From positions 4,712,001-4,776,000 of the forward strand of contig NZ_CP075682.1 of NCBI RefSeq assembly GCF_018603435.1: a stretch of DNA of 64,000 bases, read 5' to 3'. The first letter of the stretch is position 1; each line of letters begins with the position of its first letter. Source of the DNA: Chryseobacterium sp. ZHDP1. Lineage in GTDB: Bacteria; Bacteroidota; Bacteroidia; Flavobacteriales; Weeksellaceae. Below are positions 1 through 8,275 of the stretch, piece after piece. The notes beneath the pieces are model-generated. The model ran no database searches. It was given only the letters and a program-made list of their open reading frames with translations, and was not told the origin of the DNA. A program made the translations under genes and the position numbers.

Positions 1-1
1 A

Positions 2-1012
2 CTTATGTCCTGCGGCGCTCAGATGGGCGGCTACAGCGAGACAGACGGTGTTTATTACGACCCGAATAAAGACACACTTCCTGAAGGGGTAATTATTAAT
101 GACAGAGGAAACAGGGTAGGAGAAGAATACAACTATTATCAGGATGATACCAATGTAATCCAGAATGCCGAAGCAAATGCTAAGGAAGGGAGATACAGCG
201 ACTGGAATAACTACAACTGGAATACCACAGCTACAGATTCAGACTGGGGAAGCTATGCAGGAAGCCAGACCAACTATTATAACAATTCCTGGGGATGGGG
301 TTCTCCATGGGGATGGGGAGGATGGTATGGAGGCTATAATCCTTACTGGGGATATGGTGGCTATGGCGGCTGGAACATCGGACTTTCCTGGGGATGGGGA
401 GGTTCCTGGGGATGGGGCTGGAATATGGGATGGGGATATTCTCCATACTGGAGCTACAATCCATATTGGGGTTGGGGTGGATATTACGGCAATCCTTACT
501 GGGGTTACGGAGGATACTGGGGAGGAGGATATTATGCACCCATGTATAGAAGAAGCGGATCTAACGGCAGAGGCTTTAATTCATATAACGGTGGTTTTGC
601 CAGCAAATATGGCGTAGGTTCCGGAGGTTTCAGAAGAAGCACCAACAATGCAGGCGGATTCAGAGATTCTAACTCGAATTACGGAGGTTTCAGAAATTCC
701 GGCAACAGTGGAGGCTTCAGACAAGGAGACAGTAATGTGGGCGGTTTCAGAAATCAAAGTCAAAGCGGCATAAGATCTCAGGGAGGCTTTAGAAACCCGA
801 ATCAGAGTCAGCCAAGACCAAGCTACAATTATCCGCAACAATCGCAGCCAAGATACAATGATGGAGGTTTTAGAAATAACGGAGGCTTCAATAATTCCAA
901 CAGCGGAGGCGGCTTCAGATCAGGAGGCGGAGGCTTCGGTGGCGGAAGCGGTGGCGGCGGCGGATTCAGATCCGGCGGTGGCGGCGGAGGCGGTTTCCGA
1001 GGCGGCAGATAA
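2..1012 (+). CDS. Gly/Trp/Tyr-rich lipoprotein with GGFR repeats (5' end outside window)
   Basis: I do not recognise a named family. The reading frame is open to the left edge, and the first visible residues read L-M-S-C-G, which looks like a lipobox. The true start and most of the signal peptide therefore lie upstream, and the ATG at 5 is probably not the start. After an acidic N-terminal region come about 100 residues dominated by Trp, Gly, Tyr and Pro (WGWGG, NPYWGYGG types). The C-terminal third is Gly/Ser/Asn-rich with ten GGFR motifs, ending in nearly pure glycine. Such low-complexity sequence suggests a disordered or surface-coating protein anchored by lipid, but that is inference. The porin gene begins 30 bp downstream on the same strand with no terminator between, so the two are probably co-transcribed. 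Confidence 0.8.
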   Translation, partial: LMSCGAQMGGYSETDGVYYDPNKDTLPEGVIINDRGNRVGEEYNYYQDDTNVIQNAEANAKEGRYSDWNNYNWNTTATDSDWGSYAGSQTNYYNNSWGWGSPWGWGGWYGGYNPYWGYGGYGGWNIGLSWGWGGSWGWGWNMGWGYSPYWSYNPYWGWGGYYGNPYWGYGGYWGGGYYAPMYRRSGSNGRGFNSYNGGFASKYGVGSGGFRRSTNNAGGFRDSNSNYGGFRNSGNSGGFRQGDSNVGGFRNQSQSGIRSQGGFRNPNQSQPRPSYNYPQQSQPRYNDGGFRNNGGFNNSNSGGGFRSGGGGFGGGSGGGGGFRSGGGGGGGFRGGR

Positions 1013-1042
1013 TTTTAAAAAGCAAAAACTATTCAAAAAATA

Positions 1043-2446
1043 ATGTTAAAAAAATCTTTAGCAATAATGAGTATTTCTGCTGCATTTTTTGCGCAGGCTC
1101 AAGATGTTTCTGTGATTAGAAATACAGTGGATGTTTATTCTAATGCCCCGAATGTAGGTTCAGCTAAATTTAACGCAATGGCTGGCTCAAACGGAGCTTT
1201 GGGAGGTGATGCAAATTCGCTGCTTACCAATCCTGCGGGTTTGGGAGTAGCCATTTCAGGAGAAATTTCCGGAACATTATCTATCACCAATAACAAGAAT
1301 ACGTCTACTTATGCAGGTTCATCTTTCGGATACAGTGTCAACAAAGGAGATCTTGGGAACCTAGGAGCTGTAATGACGTTTCAGTTATTAAGTGAAAGTG
1401 CCTGGAAGTTTATCAATATTGGGGTTAATTATTCTAACCAGTCTATTGAAAATTATATTGAAACTCAGGGAAACAGTAATCTAGTATATGATTTTCCTGA
1501 TGGTAAAAGTTCATCTTTCGGCAGACATGGCTACGACAGATATGGATATTTATCAAAAACAAGTGTTGGGGTAGGAGCAAACTACAACAATAACCTGTAT
1601 CTGGGAGCAGGATTGAATTTCTTTAATTCTTCCATTGATCAATCGGATACAGCAATGTTCAATTCTTTGTCGGATGGAAGTTCAGAGTACTTCAGTAAGC
1701 AGAATACGCCATTCTATGAAAAAGGAAACGGTTTCTCGGCTTCATTGGGGGTGATCGGAAAATTAAGTCCTAATTTCAGATTGGGAGCAGCTTTAGAAAC
1801 GCCTACTTTCTGGAATATAGACAGAAGCTACAACTTCTATAATGATCCGGTTTATGGAGATGATACTGCTGTTGAAAACAGAAAATTAACGACTCCTTTA
1901 AAGGCTACTGTGAGTGCTGCATTTATCGCGAGCAAGAGTTTTGCCCTGAACGTAGATTATACATTAGGTCTAACAAAGCCTAAATATAAAGTGTACGGAG
2001 ATGCCGAAACCGAGCTGAACGACTTCTTTAAAGAAAATTACAAAAATCTGTCAGAAGTAAAGATTGGTGCGGAATACAGAGTTAAACAGTTCAGACTGAG
2101 AGGAGGTTATTCTTATGCTTCAAGCCCGTTTGATGCTTTAACGGTAGACAGATACTCGAATAATGGAAGTGTTGATAAAAATCAGTCATATAGTAATCTG
2201 ATCTTAAACGACAGAAATGCTTTATCTGTAGGTTTAGGATATGATTTCAGATCATTCTATATTGATGCATCATATCAGAACGTTACTTCAAATTATACCA
2301 ATCCGTTCTTATACGGTAAAGTAGACGGTAATTACGAAGCAGGATATTATTCTCCGAATCATTTAATCTCAAGTGATGCTTTCGCAGTGTCTGATGTAAA
2401 AAATGTAAGAAACAATTTCTTTATTACAGTAGGATGGAAATTTTAA
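1043..2446 (+). CDS. Outer membrane transport protein, OmpP1/FadL/TodX-like
   Basis: A 467-residue outer membrane beta-barrel. Residues 1-19 form a signal peptide ending AQAQ. The early region NAMAGSNGALGGDANSLLTN followed by PAGLG is typical of the FadL/OmpP1 family N-terminus, where asparagine and glycine turns precede the barrel. The rest alternates polar and aromatic residues as expected for beta strands, and the protein ends in FITVGWKF with a terminal Phe, as outer membrane barrels do. The family imports hydrophobic compounds; the substrate here cannot be read from sequence. It follows the aromatic lipoprotein by 30 bp and is followed by a clear terminator. Confidence 0.85.
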   Translation: MLKKSLAIMSISAAFFAQAQDVSVIRNTVDVYSNAPNVGSAKFNAMAGSNGALGGDANSLLTNPAGLGVAISGEISGTLSITNNKNTSTYAGSSFGYSVNKGDLGNLGAVMTFQLLSESAWKFINIGVNYSNQSIENYIETQGNSNLVYDFPDGKSSSFGRHGYDRYGYLSKTSVGVGANYNNNLYLGAGLNFFNSSIDQSDTAMFNSLSDGSSEYFSKQNTPFYEKGNGFSASLGVIGKLSPNFRLGAALETPTFWNIDRSYNFYNDPVYGDDTAVENRKLTTPLKATVSAAFIASKSFALNVDYTLGLTKPKYKVYGDAETELNDFFKENYKNLSEVKIGAEYRVKQFRLRGGYSYASSPFDALTVDRYSNNGSVDKNQSYSNLILNDRNALSVGLGYDFRSFYIDASYQNVTSNYTNPFLYGKVDGNYEAGYYSPNHLISSDAFAVSDVKNVRNNFFITVGWKF

Positions 2447-2470
2447 TTTCCTGAAACAATATACTATATA

Positions 2471-2502
2471 AAAAGCTCCGAATTTATTTTCGGAGCTTTT
2501 TT
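2471..2502 (+). terminator. Intrinsic terminator after the porin gene
   Basis: The inverted repeat AAAAGCTCCGA / CGGAGCTTTT is followed by a T run 25 bp past the porin stop codon. From here to 2707 I see no gene. Confidence 0.85.
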
Positions 2503-2707
2503 ATTTTCATTAAGTTGATTACCTTAAGTTCGATATAATAAGATTGAAAATTAATTGACTATCAAACCACTGTATTTCATTAATTGTGTTAATCTTCGGT
2601 TCAATGTAAAGTTTTCAGATCAAAATTGACTTTAATAGAAATTTAATTAAATTTTGGTTAAAGCCTATTGATTTTTTTGTATTGTTTTTACATCGGATCC
2701 ACGTTGT

Positions 2708-3439
2708 TTAGTGGTGATGTCCTATTGGTGCATGACTGTGAAAGAGATGCATGACTAAGGCTAATGAAACTCCTAAAATAACAAGTCCTATTTTCACCCA
2801 GTCGATGTTATGGTTCTTATTGCTTTCAAAGATAATTACCGAAGAAATATGAAGGAAAATTCCTCCTACAATAGCCAGAAAATAGGGCTGAAGATCAGGA
2901 TTGAAATAATTTCCGAGCAGCATTCCCAAAGGTGAAGCAAGTGCAAAAAGTGCAACAATTAATAAGGACGGATAAGAGGGATTAGATTTCGATTCATCTT
3001 TTCGGTTAAACAAAAACGCGCCCAAAATGAACGATATCGGAAGATTGTGAAAAACAATTCCCAAGAGATAAGGTGACAATTCCTGTTCTTCGTTCGCCAA
3101 AGGAATTCCCTCTATAAAAGCATGAATGAAAAGCCCCACCATTAAAGCGACAGGCAGAATATTATGTTCGCTGTGATGATGAAAATGTCCGTGTTCAAAA
3201 CCTTTGGTTAAAGCTTCAAGGATCATTTGCAGTAAAACACCGCCGATCACGAAAATGCCCAGACTTCCTCCCGTTTCTGAAGTATAGACTTCAGGAAATA
3301 CTTCATTCAGACAAATGGTAATCAGAAATCCGGCACTTAAAATCAAAAGATTTTTTGCCAGCTTTTCTTTTTTACCGAAATGCTTTCCCAGAAAAACTCC
3401 TGTAATAACGCTTAAAACCAGTAAAAGTACGGTAATCAT
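2708..3439 (-). CDS. ZIP family metal transporter
   Basis: A 243-residue membrane protein of the ZIP (zinc/iron permease) family, which moves divalent metal such as Zn2+ into the cytoplasm. Predicted helices occur throughout. There is a His-rich cytoplasmic loop (HGHFHHHSEH, about residues 83-92), and the C-terminus is also His-rich (HSHAPIGHHH). The metal-site helix TM4 carries HAFIEG, matching the HxxxEG signature. The TM5 counterpart reads HNLPIS, so the expected Glu is replaced by Ile and only half of the binuclear site looks canonical. Its start overlaps the last base of the upstream methyltransferase stop region, so the two are translationally linked. Confidence 0.9.
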   Translation of the reverse strand: MITVLLLVLSVITGVFLGKHFGKKEKLAKNLLILSAGFLITICLNEVFPEVYTSETGGSLGIFVIGGVLLQMILEALTKGFEHGHFHHHSEHNILPVALMVGLFIHAFIEGIPLANEEQELSPYLLGIVFHNLPISFILGAFLFNRKDESKSNPSYPSLLIVALFALASPLGMLLGNYFNPDLQPYFLAIVGGIFLHISSVIIFESNKNHNIDWVKIGLVILGVSLALVMHLFHSHAPIGHHH

Positions 3440-4164
3440 TATTTTTTCTTGAATAAATTAATGCAACGCAGAGAAGTTTCTTTGTTGAAATCGTTCAGCT
3501 GATAATCTCCCCAGATTTTTATTCTCTCAAAACCACATTCAGCTGCATAGGAATTGATCGCATCCAATGTGTGAAGTTTTACTTTTTCGAAGAAATGATA
3601 CGGCTTTCCGTCTGCTTCAAATTGAATGTCCTTTACAATATGCCTGCCTTCAATTTTCTTTTTTATTTTAAACTCAATATCTCCGCGAACGGTGGTAGAT
3701 TCCGGAACGATGCTTTTTCTTACATATTCTTCATTCAGATAATCCAAAACAAAATATCCGCCCGGTTTTAATGCATTATAAACCGACTGGAATACTTTTT
3801 TGTCATCATTCTCATTATCAAAATATCCGAAACTGGTAAAAAGATTAAAAACAGCGTCCATCGGATCTGCATCTATCGGGTTTCTCATGTCGTGAACATC
3901 GAAAAGCAAGGTCTGATTCTCAAACTGCTTATCGAATTCTATACTCTGTCTCGAAAGATCAAGTCCTAAAACATCATATCCGAGTTTATTAAGAAAAACC
4001 GAATGTCTTCCCTTACCACAAGCGAGATCGATGATTTTTGAGTTCGGCGGAAGCTGCAGTTCAGCAGTAAGTTTTGTGATGAAATTTTCCGCTTCTGTAT
4101 AGTCTCTGTTGCTGTACAGTACATGATAATAAGGGGTATCAAACCAAGATTCAAACCATTCCAT
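3439..4164 (-). CDS. Class I SAM-dependent methyltransferase
   Basis: A 241-residue Rossmann-fold methyltransferase. Motif I is visible as IIDLACGKGRHS (residues about 44-55), followed by GLDLS as the acidic end of strand beta-2, and an FNLFTSFGYF stretch as the motif IV/post-I region. The C-terminal half is less conserved and gives no hint of substrate. It is the first gene of a two-gene unit with the ZIP transporter (1-bp overlap). A -7 box lies just upstream of its ATG. The sequence is insufficient to choose between small-molecule and macromolecular substrates. Confidence 0.85.
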   Translation of the reverse strand: MEWFESWFDTPYYHVLYSNRDYTEAENFITKLTAELQLPPNSKIIDLACGKGRHSVFLNKLGYDVLGLDLSRQSIEFDKQFENQTLLFDVHDMRNPIDADPMDAVFNLFTSFGYFDNENDDKKVFQSVYNALKPGGYFVLDYLNEEYVRKSIVPESTTVRGDIEFKIKKKIEGRHIVKDIQFEADGKPYHFFEKVKLHTLDAINSYAAECGFERIKIWGDYQLNDFNKETSLRCINLFKKK

Positions 4165-4168
4165 AATG

Positions 4169-4176
4169 CAAAAATA
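4169..4176 (-). promoter_or_regulatory. -7 box of the methyltransferase/ZIP promoter
   Basis: TATTTTTG on the minus strand matches the Bacteroidota TAnnTTTG element and ends 4 bp before the start codon, implying a very short leader. I found no well-spaced -33 TTG, so the call rests on the -7 box alone. Confidence 0.5.
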
Positions 4177-4274
4177 GTGTTTTTTGAGCGATTGTCTGCT
4201 GTCGCAAAGCTATGGTTTTTGTAGTTGCAGTGATTTGTATAAACTATAAACTGAGAACCAACAACTAAAATTGC

Positions 4275-4282
4275 TATTTTTG
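4275..4282 (+). promoter_or_regulatory. -7 box of the THUMP methyltransferase promoter
   Basis: TATTTTTG ends 4 bp before the ATG at 4287. It mirrors the divergent -7 box about 100 bp away, so both promoters are compact and nearly leaderless. Confidence 0.5.
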
Positions 4283-4286
4283 CAGA

Positions 4287-5450
4287 ATGAATACAGAAAA
4301 TATACAGATTCAGATAAAAACATTCTTCGGGCTGGAACAAATCCTGGCGGAAGAGATTAAAAAGCTGGGAGGAAGGAAAGTTGAGGTTAAAAACCGTGCG
4401 GTAAACTGTGAAGGAGATTTGGGCTTTTTGTACAAGATCAATTACTCTGCGAGAACAGCCTTGAAAATTTTGGTTCCGATTCATGAATTTAAGGCTTTCA
4501 ATCAGCACCAGTTTTACGACAGGCTTTTCAAATTCAACTGGGAAGAATTTATGGATGTGGATCAGTCTTTTGCAATTGATTCTACCGTAAATTCTGAAAC
4601 ATTCAAACATTCTCAGTTTGTAACGCTGAAAATGAAAGATGCGATTGTGGATTATTTTCAGGAAAAATTCAAAAAACGCCCGAATGTAGAAACCAAAAAT
4701 CCGGATATTAAATTCCACCTTCATATCGACAGAGAGTTAATTACCATTTCTCTGGATTCTTCGGGAGATCCTTTATTTAAAAGAGGATACAGAAGAGAGC
4801 AGGGAGAAGCTCCGATTAATGAAGTTCTGGCAAGCGGAATGCTTCAACTGGCAGGTTGGGACGGAAAAGGTAATTTCCTTGATCCGATGTGCGGTTCCGG
4901 AACACTTTTAATTGAAGCGGCAATGATTGCTTTGGATCTTCCGGCGCAAATTTTCAGAAGGAGATTTGCTTTCCAAAACTGGAAAAATTATGATGCAGAT
5001 CTTTTTACCAAGATTAAAGAATTCAGAATCAACAGGGTGAAAGAGTTTACCGGAAAGATTGTAGGTTACGATATTGATGCCAGAATGCTGAATGCGGCAA
5101 GAATGAACATCGAAGCAGCAGAAATGGAAGACGTGATTGAAGTGAAAAAGCAGAATTTCTTTGATTCCAAAAAAGAACATTTCCCTTTGTTGTTGGTCTT
5201 CAATCCACCTTACGACGAAAGAATTTCTATTAACGATGATGATTTTTACAAGAAAATAGGCGACACTTTCAAAACCCATTATCCGAATACATTGGCATGG
5301 CTGATTTCTTCTGATCTGGAAGCGGTGAAGAAAATCGGTCTTCGTCCGTCAAGAAAAATCAAGCTTTTCAACGGAAAACTGGAAACCAGATTTTTGCAGT
5401 ATGAAATGTATGAGGGAACGAAGAAAGTTCATAAATTAGAAGAAAAATAA
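4287..5450 (+). CDS. THUMP domain class I rRNA methyltransferase, RlmL-like
   Basis: A 387-residue RNA methyltransferase. The N-terminal part (about 1-160) has the THUMP RNA-binding layout, with the opening FFGLEQILAEEIKKLG typical of RlmL/YcbY proteins. The catalytic part has motif I LDPMCGSGT (about 198-206) and motif IV NPPY (about 306-309), the N2-guanine/N6-adenine signature. The length matches the N-terminal RlmL half of the fused E. coli RlmKL protein, which makes m2G2445 in 23S rRNA, and no RlmK half is present. The exact target base is inferred from the family. It is transcribed alone, with its own -7 box and terminator. Confidence 0.88.
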   Translation: MNTENIQIQIKTFFGLEQILAEEIKKLGGRKVEVKNRAVNCEGDLGFLYKINYSARTALKILVPIHEFKAFNQHQFYDRLFKFNWEEFMDVDQSFAIDSTVNSETFKHSQFVTLKMKDAIVDYFQEKFKKRPNVETKNPDIKFHLHIDRELITISLDSSGDPLFKRGYRREQGEAPINEVLASGMLQLAGWDGKGNFLDPMCGSGTLLIEAAMIALDLPAQIFRRRFAFQNWKNYDADLFTKIKEFRINRVKEFTGKIVGYDIDARMLNAARMNIEAAEMEDVIEVKKQNFFDSKKEHFPLLLVFNPPYDERISINDDDFYKKIGDTFKTHYPNTLAWLISSDLEAVKKIGLRPSRKIKLFNGKLETRFLQYEMYEGTKKVHKLEEK

Positions 5451-5454
5451 AATG

Positions 5455-5484
5455 AAAACCTTCCGGAAATGGAAGGTTTTTTTT
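5455..5484 (+). terminator. Intrinsic terminator after the THUMP methyltransferase
   Basis: AAAACCTTCC / GGAAGGTTTT hairpin followed by a T run directly after the stop codon. Confidence 0.85.
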
Positions 5485-5529
5485 ATGATTTTTAAATAAA
5501 AAATATATTTTTGTCAAAAAACTCAAATC

Positions 5530-5931
5530 ATGAATTGGAATTTTCTGGATATTTTAGACATTGTATTCGATGCTTTGGAATTGTTTGGAAGGAATTCTTC
5601 TTCAGATCTTAGTTATCACGAAAAGCTCAAAAATGAAAAGCCCAAAAAGTATTTTACAGAAAAAGTAAGTGCAGTATTTCTTTTTTCTTCGGGAGTTTTA
5701 TTTTTTTTCGTATTCAAAGATCCATTGCCTTCTGAAAAATATGTTCAGACATTAATTGTTGCTTCACTTATTGGAGTTGCCATTTCATTTTTATTATTTT
5801 TTGTTTTACATTCTTTAGAAAAATACTATTTCAAGAGTGTTTTTCAGTGGCTTTTTTTCAGTGTTTCTGTACTGTCTTTTATTATTTCTTTGGTTTTGTG
5901 GGTTTATTTTAAATCAGGACTGTTTGTTTAA
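5530..5931 (+). CDS. Unknown small membrane protein (133 aa)
   Basis: I do not recognise a family. The N-terminal 45 residues are polar, with an acidic start (NFLDILDIVFDALELF) and a Lys-rich stretch. Three hydrophobic segments follow, at about residues 47-62, 76-96 and 105-128, consistent with three membrane helices. It starts 80 bp after the previous terminator and ends convergently against the small ORF and membrane gene on the other strand. Codon use looks like that of its neighbours, so I accept it as a real gene of unknown role. Confidence 0.65.
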   Translation: MNWNFLDILDIVFDALELFGRNSSSDLSYHEKLKNEKPKKYFTEKVSAVFLFSSGVLFFFVFKDPLPSEKYVQTLIVASLIGVAISFLLFFVLHSLEKYYFKSVFQWLFFSVSVLSFIISLVLWVYFKSGLFV

Positions 5932-5933
5932 TT

Positions 5934-5999
5934 TTATTTCCAATCCTCGACTCTGGAAAGTAAAAAAATGATTAAATAGAGTAAAAATCCTCCGATCAT
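5934..5999 (-). CDS. Candidate 21-residue membrane peptide
   Basis: A short open frame whose ATG overlaps the TGA stop of the 250-aa membrane gene as ATGA, the usual arrangement for coupled translation. The product starts MIGGFLLYLIIFLL and ends SRVEDWK: one hydrophobic segment with a polar tail. It ends 2 bp from the stop of the convergent gene. Against it, 21 codons is short enough to occur by chance in AT-rich DNA. For it, the exact overlap and the well-formed membrane segment are unlikely together. Confidence 0.35.
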   Translation of the reverse strand: MIGGFLLYLIIFLLSRVEDWK

Positions 6000-6748
6000 A
6001 ATTTAGCTCCCAAAAACAGATCTTCATCATCTTTATTGTTAATAGGTTGTAGAAAAACCCCTGAATAATCGGATACTGCTTTGCCATAGCTATCATAATC
6101 AGGATCTGTTATAGTAAGATATTTGAATGTTTTTATTTTTTGAAAATCATAGTTTTGCATTTCAGATTTAATTCTGTTCATAAATATACCCATTTGCATT
6201 TCTTCGGGAATAAAATTTGTATCAGAAAGTTCTTCAAACTTCAGAGAATAGTAAGTATTGCTGTTAGGAATAAAATGGTACAGAAAATAAATCTGTAAAT
6301 AACGGGTTCCGTTATTTGTGTTTTCTTTTATCGTTTTATAAATAATTGGTTCATTGATGACCTCAAATTTCTCGATAAATAATTTGGGACTTCTTGATTC
6401 ATAAATCTTTTCTACTGTAGTAGTTTTTGCCTTTACACCTTCTTTGTAACTGTTCATAAGATTCATAACTCCAAATTGTATTATTAAAATACAAAGCAGC
6501 GATGAAAATAAAATGATATCTTTTCTTTTTTCACTAAGCCTAAATTTTTGGATGAATTTCATCTCAATAGAATAAGCAGGAATTAATGTAAATAAGATGG
6601 CAAATATCCATGTTCCGAATCCAAATTTTGGAGGAAAAGGATGAATATTAAATAACCAATATGAGGGTATAAAAATAAAGGAAGTTGTAATTAAGCCAAT
6701 AATAAAAATTATAATAGAATATTTAAATTCTCTAAAACCACTCATCAC
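5996..6748 (-). CDS. Unknown membrane protein (250 aa)
   Basis: No family recognised. Three hydrophobic segments lie at about residues 10-33, 44-63 and 79-97, followed by a polar C-terminal domain of about 150 residues. That domain is a mixed alpha/beta sequence with no clear catalytic motif, containing EKFEVINEPIIYKTI and RYLQIYFLYHF, and would sit on one face of the membrane. It stands alone between the convergent 133-aa gene and the divergent glycosyltransferase. The start at the first Met of the frame looks plausible (MMSGFREFKYS), though the second Met is equally possible. Confidence 0.65.
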   Translation of the reverse strand: MMSGFREFKYSIIIFIIGLITTSFIFIPSYWLFNIHPFPPKFGFGTWIFAILFTLIPAYSIEMKFIQKFRLSEKRKDIILFSSLLCILIIQFGVMNLMNSYKEGVKAKTTTVEKIYESRSPKLFIEKFEVINEPIIYKTIKENTNNGTRYLQIYFLYHFIPNSNTYYSLKFEELSDTNFIPEEMQMGIFMNRIKSEMQNYDFQKIKTFKYLTITDPDYDSYGKAVSDYSGVFLQPINNKDDEDLFLGAKL

Positions 6749-6846
6749 ATTTATGTTTAAAGATCAAAAATACTCAAAAAACAACTATTACGGTGTAATG
6801 TTATTGTTTATCATCTTAAATTAAGCTGTTAATTTCCAAAATCTTT

Positions 6847-6877
6847 TTGCTCATTCCTTCCTGAATAAGTAATTTTG
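6847..6877 (+). promoter_or_regulatory. Promoter of the glycosyltransferase gene
   Basis: TTG at 6847-6849 and TAATTTTG at 6870-6877, separated by 20 bp, fit the Bacteroidota -33/-7 consensus. The -7 box ends 14 bp before the TTG start codon, which supports that start. Confidence 0.5.
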
Positions 6878-6891
6878 AAAAATTTTCAGAT

Positions 6892-7896
6892 TTGAAGCCT
6901 ACAATTTCCATTATCGTTGCTATTTTTAATCGTAAAGACGAACTTTTTGAACTCCTGAATTCTCTTACTGCGCAGACAGACAGAGAGTTTGAGATCATTA
7001 TCGTGGATGACGGCTCATTAATCGATTTAAAACCAACGATTTCAAAGTTCGAAAGTTTTCTAACCATTAAATATTTCCGGAAGGATAATTCAGGACCGGG
7101 TTTATCAAGAAATTACGGTGCGAGAAGAGCGGAAAATGAATGGCTTGTTTTTGTGGACAGTGATGTTATTGTAGAGAACGACTACATCGAAAACATCAAA
7201 AAAGATATTCTTGAAATTCCGTGTGATGCTTTTGGCGGAGCAGATAAGGCGCATAAAGGTTTTAATCTGATGCAGAAAGCCATTTCTTATTCCATGACTT
7301 CTGTTTTTACAACCGGAGGAATCAGAGGAAGTAAAAAAGCCGTTTCAAAATTTCAGCCCAGAAGCTTCAATATGGGGGTGAAAAAGGAAGTATTTGAAAA
7401 AGTCGGTGGTTTTTCAGAAATGAGAATAGGAGAGGATCCGGATCTTTCCATGACGCTTTGGGAAAATGGCTTTAAAACTGCTTTTTTCGATGATATTGCA
7501 GTCTATCACAAACGAAGGGTAGATTTCGGCAAATTTTCAAAACAGGTGTATCAGTTTGGCTGTGCAAGACCAATCCTTAATCAAAGACATCCGAATTATG
7601 TAAAGATTTCATTTGCATTTCCTACCTTGTTTATGCTAGGTTACGTGATGGGATTTATAGAATATTTTATTCTGGGAAAAGGCGTTATTCTTGCGTTTTA
7701 TGGGTTATATACTTTTATGGTTCTTTTCCATGCTTTGTGGGTGACCAAAAACATCAGCATTGCCGGAATGGCGGTTATTTCCACCTACATCCAGATGTTT
7801 TCTTACGGGTATGGCTTCTTAAAATCGTGGATTTTGCTGAATATTTTCAGGATGAAACCCGAAGATGCCTTCCCGAAACATTTTCATAAAGTTTGA
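6892..7896 (+). CDS. Family 2 glycosyltransferase with C-terminal membrane segments (TTG start)
   Basis: A 334-residue GT-A fold glycosyltransferase. It opens with the family 2 pattern PTISIIVAIFNRKDELFELL, then IIIVDDGS (nucleotide-binding Asp pair), GPGLSRNYGA, and the metal-binding DSD at VFVDSDV (about residues 85-91). GEDPDLSM supplies the ED motif. The last 80 residues contain two to three membrane helices, so it acts at the inner membrane on a lipid- or envelope-linked acceptor. No ATG exists between the upstream stop at 6862 and this TTG, and a promoter lies just ahead, so TTG initiation is likely. It is not in an obvious polysaccharide cluster, so donor and acceptor cannot be named. 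Confidence 0.85.
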   Translation: MKPTISIIVAIFNRKDELFELLNSLTAQTDREFEIIIVDDGSLIDLKPTISKFESFLTIKYFRKDNSGPGLSRNYGARRAENEWLVFVDSDVIVENDYIENIKKDILEIPCDAFGGADKAHKGFNLMQKAISYSMTSVFTTGGIRGSKKAVSKFQPRSFNMGVKKEVFEKVGGFSEMRIGEDPDLSMTLWENGFKTAFFDDIAVYHKRRVDFGKFSKQVYQFGCARPILNQRHPNYVKISFAFPTLFMLGYVMGFIEYFILGKGVILAFYGLYTFMVLFHALWVTKNISIAGMAVISTYIQMFSYGYGFLKSWILLNIFRMKPEDAFPKHFHKV

Positions 7897-8237
7897 TTTT
7901 ACCACTAAAATTTTTAATGCATTACTTTTTAGCGTAAATTTTTTGACGCAAAGATTTTTTTAGCAAAGCTTTAATTTTAGTCAGTAAAGGCAAATAAATT
8001 TGCTACGCAAAGCTTGAAAATACGCTTCATCAAAGCAATTTATTGATTCTTCTTTGTTCCCTTAAATAATGGGTATTTAAAATTAAACTTTGCGTTAAAA
8101 AAAACTATGCTTTTCGATTACATTAAATATTGCTCTGTAGGCGCGAAACTTATCTAAAAAAATACATTTTTTGAGCTTTTGAAATGCTGCAAAATAGCAT
8201 ACAAAATATCTTTTATAACATTTGCGGTTAAAAAAAC
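7897..8237. repeat. Intergenic stretch with degenerate inverted CGCAAAG blocks
   Basis: No gene is visible. The stretch holds degenerate copies of an ACGCAAAG-type block, reading GACGCAAAG near 7952 and CTACGCAAAGC near 8001, with an inverted partner AACTTTGCGTTAAA near 8085. The layout resembles the ends of the inverted-repeat elements at 46416 and 48241 but is too eroded to call the same family. Confidence 0.4.
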
Positions 8238-8267
8238 AAAAGCTGTCGAATTAACAACAGCTTTTTT
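8238..8267. terminator. Bidirectional terminator before the PLP lyase end
   Basis: AAAAGCTGT / ACAGCTTTT hairpin with an A run on the left and a T run on the right, so it can stop transcription from both sides. It lies 8 bp past the lyase stop codon on the minus strand. Confidence 0.75.
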
Positions 8268-8275
8268 TACAATAA

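Noticed and set aside
165..617. 150-aa ORF in another frame of the Gly-rich lipoprotein gene
   Set aside because: Low-complexity GGN-rich DNA keeps several frames open; the lipobox and the ordered GGFR repeats support the first frame.
3966..4724. Long minus-strand ORF across the methyltransferase and THUMP genes
   Set aside because: It overlaps two well-recognised genes and both of their promoters and has no family features.
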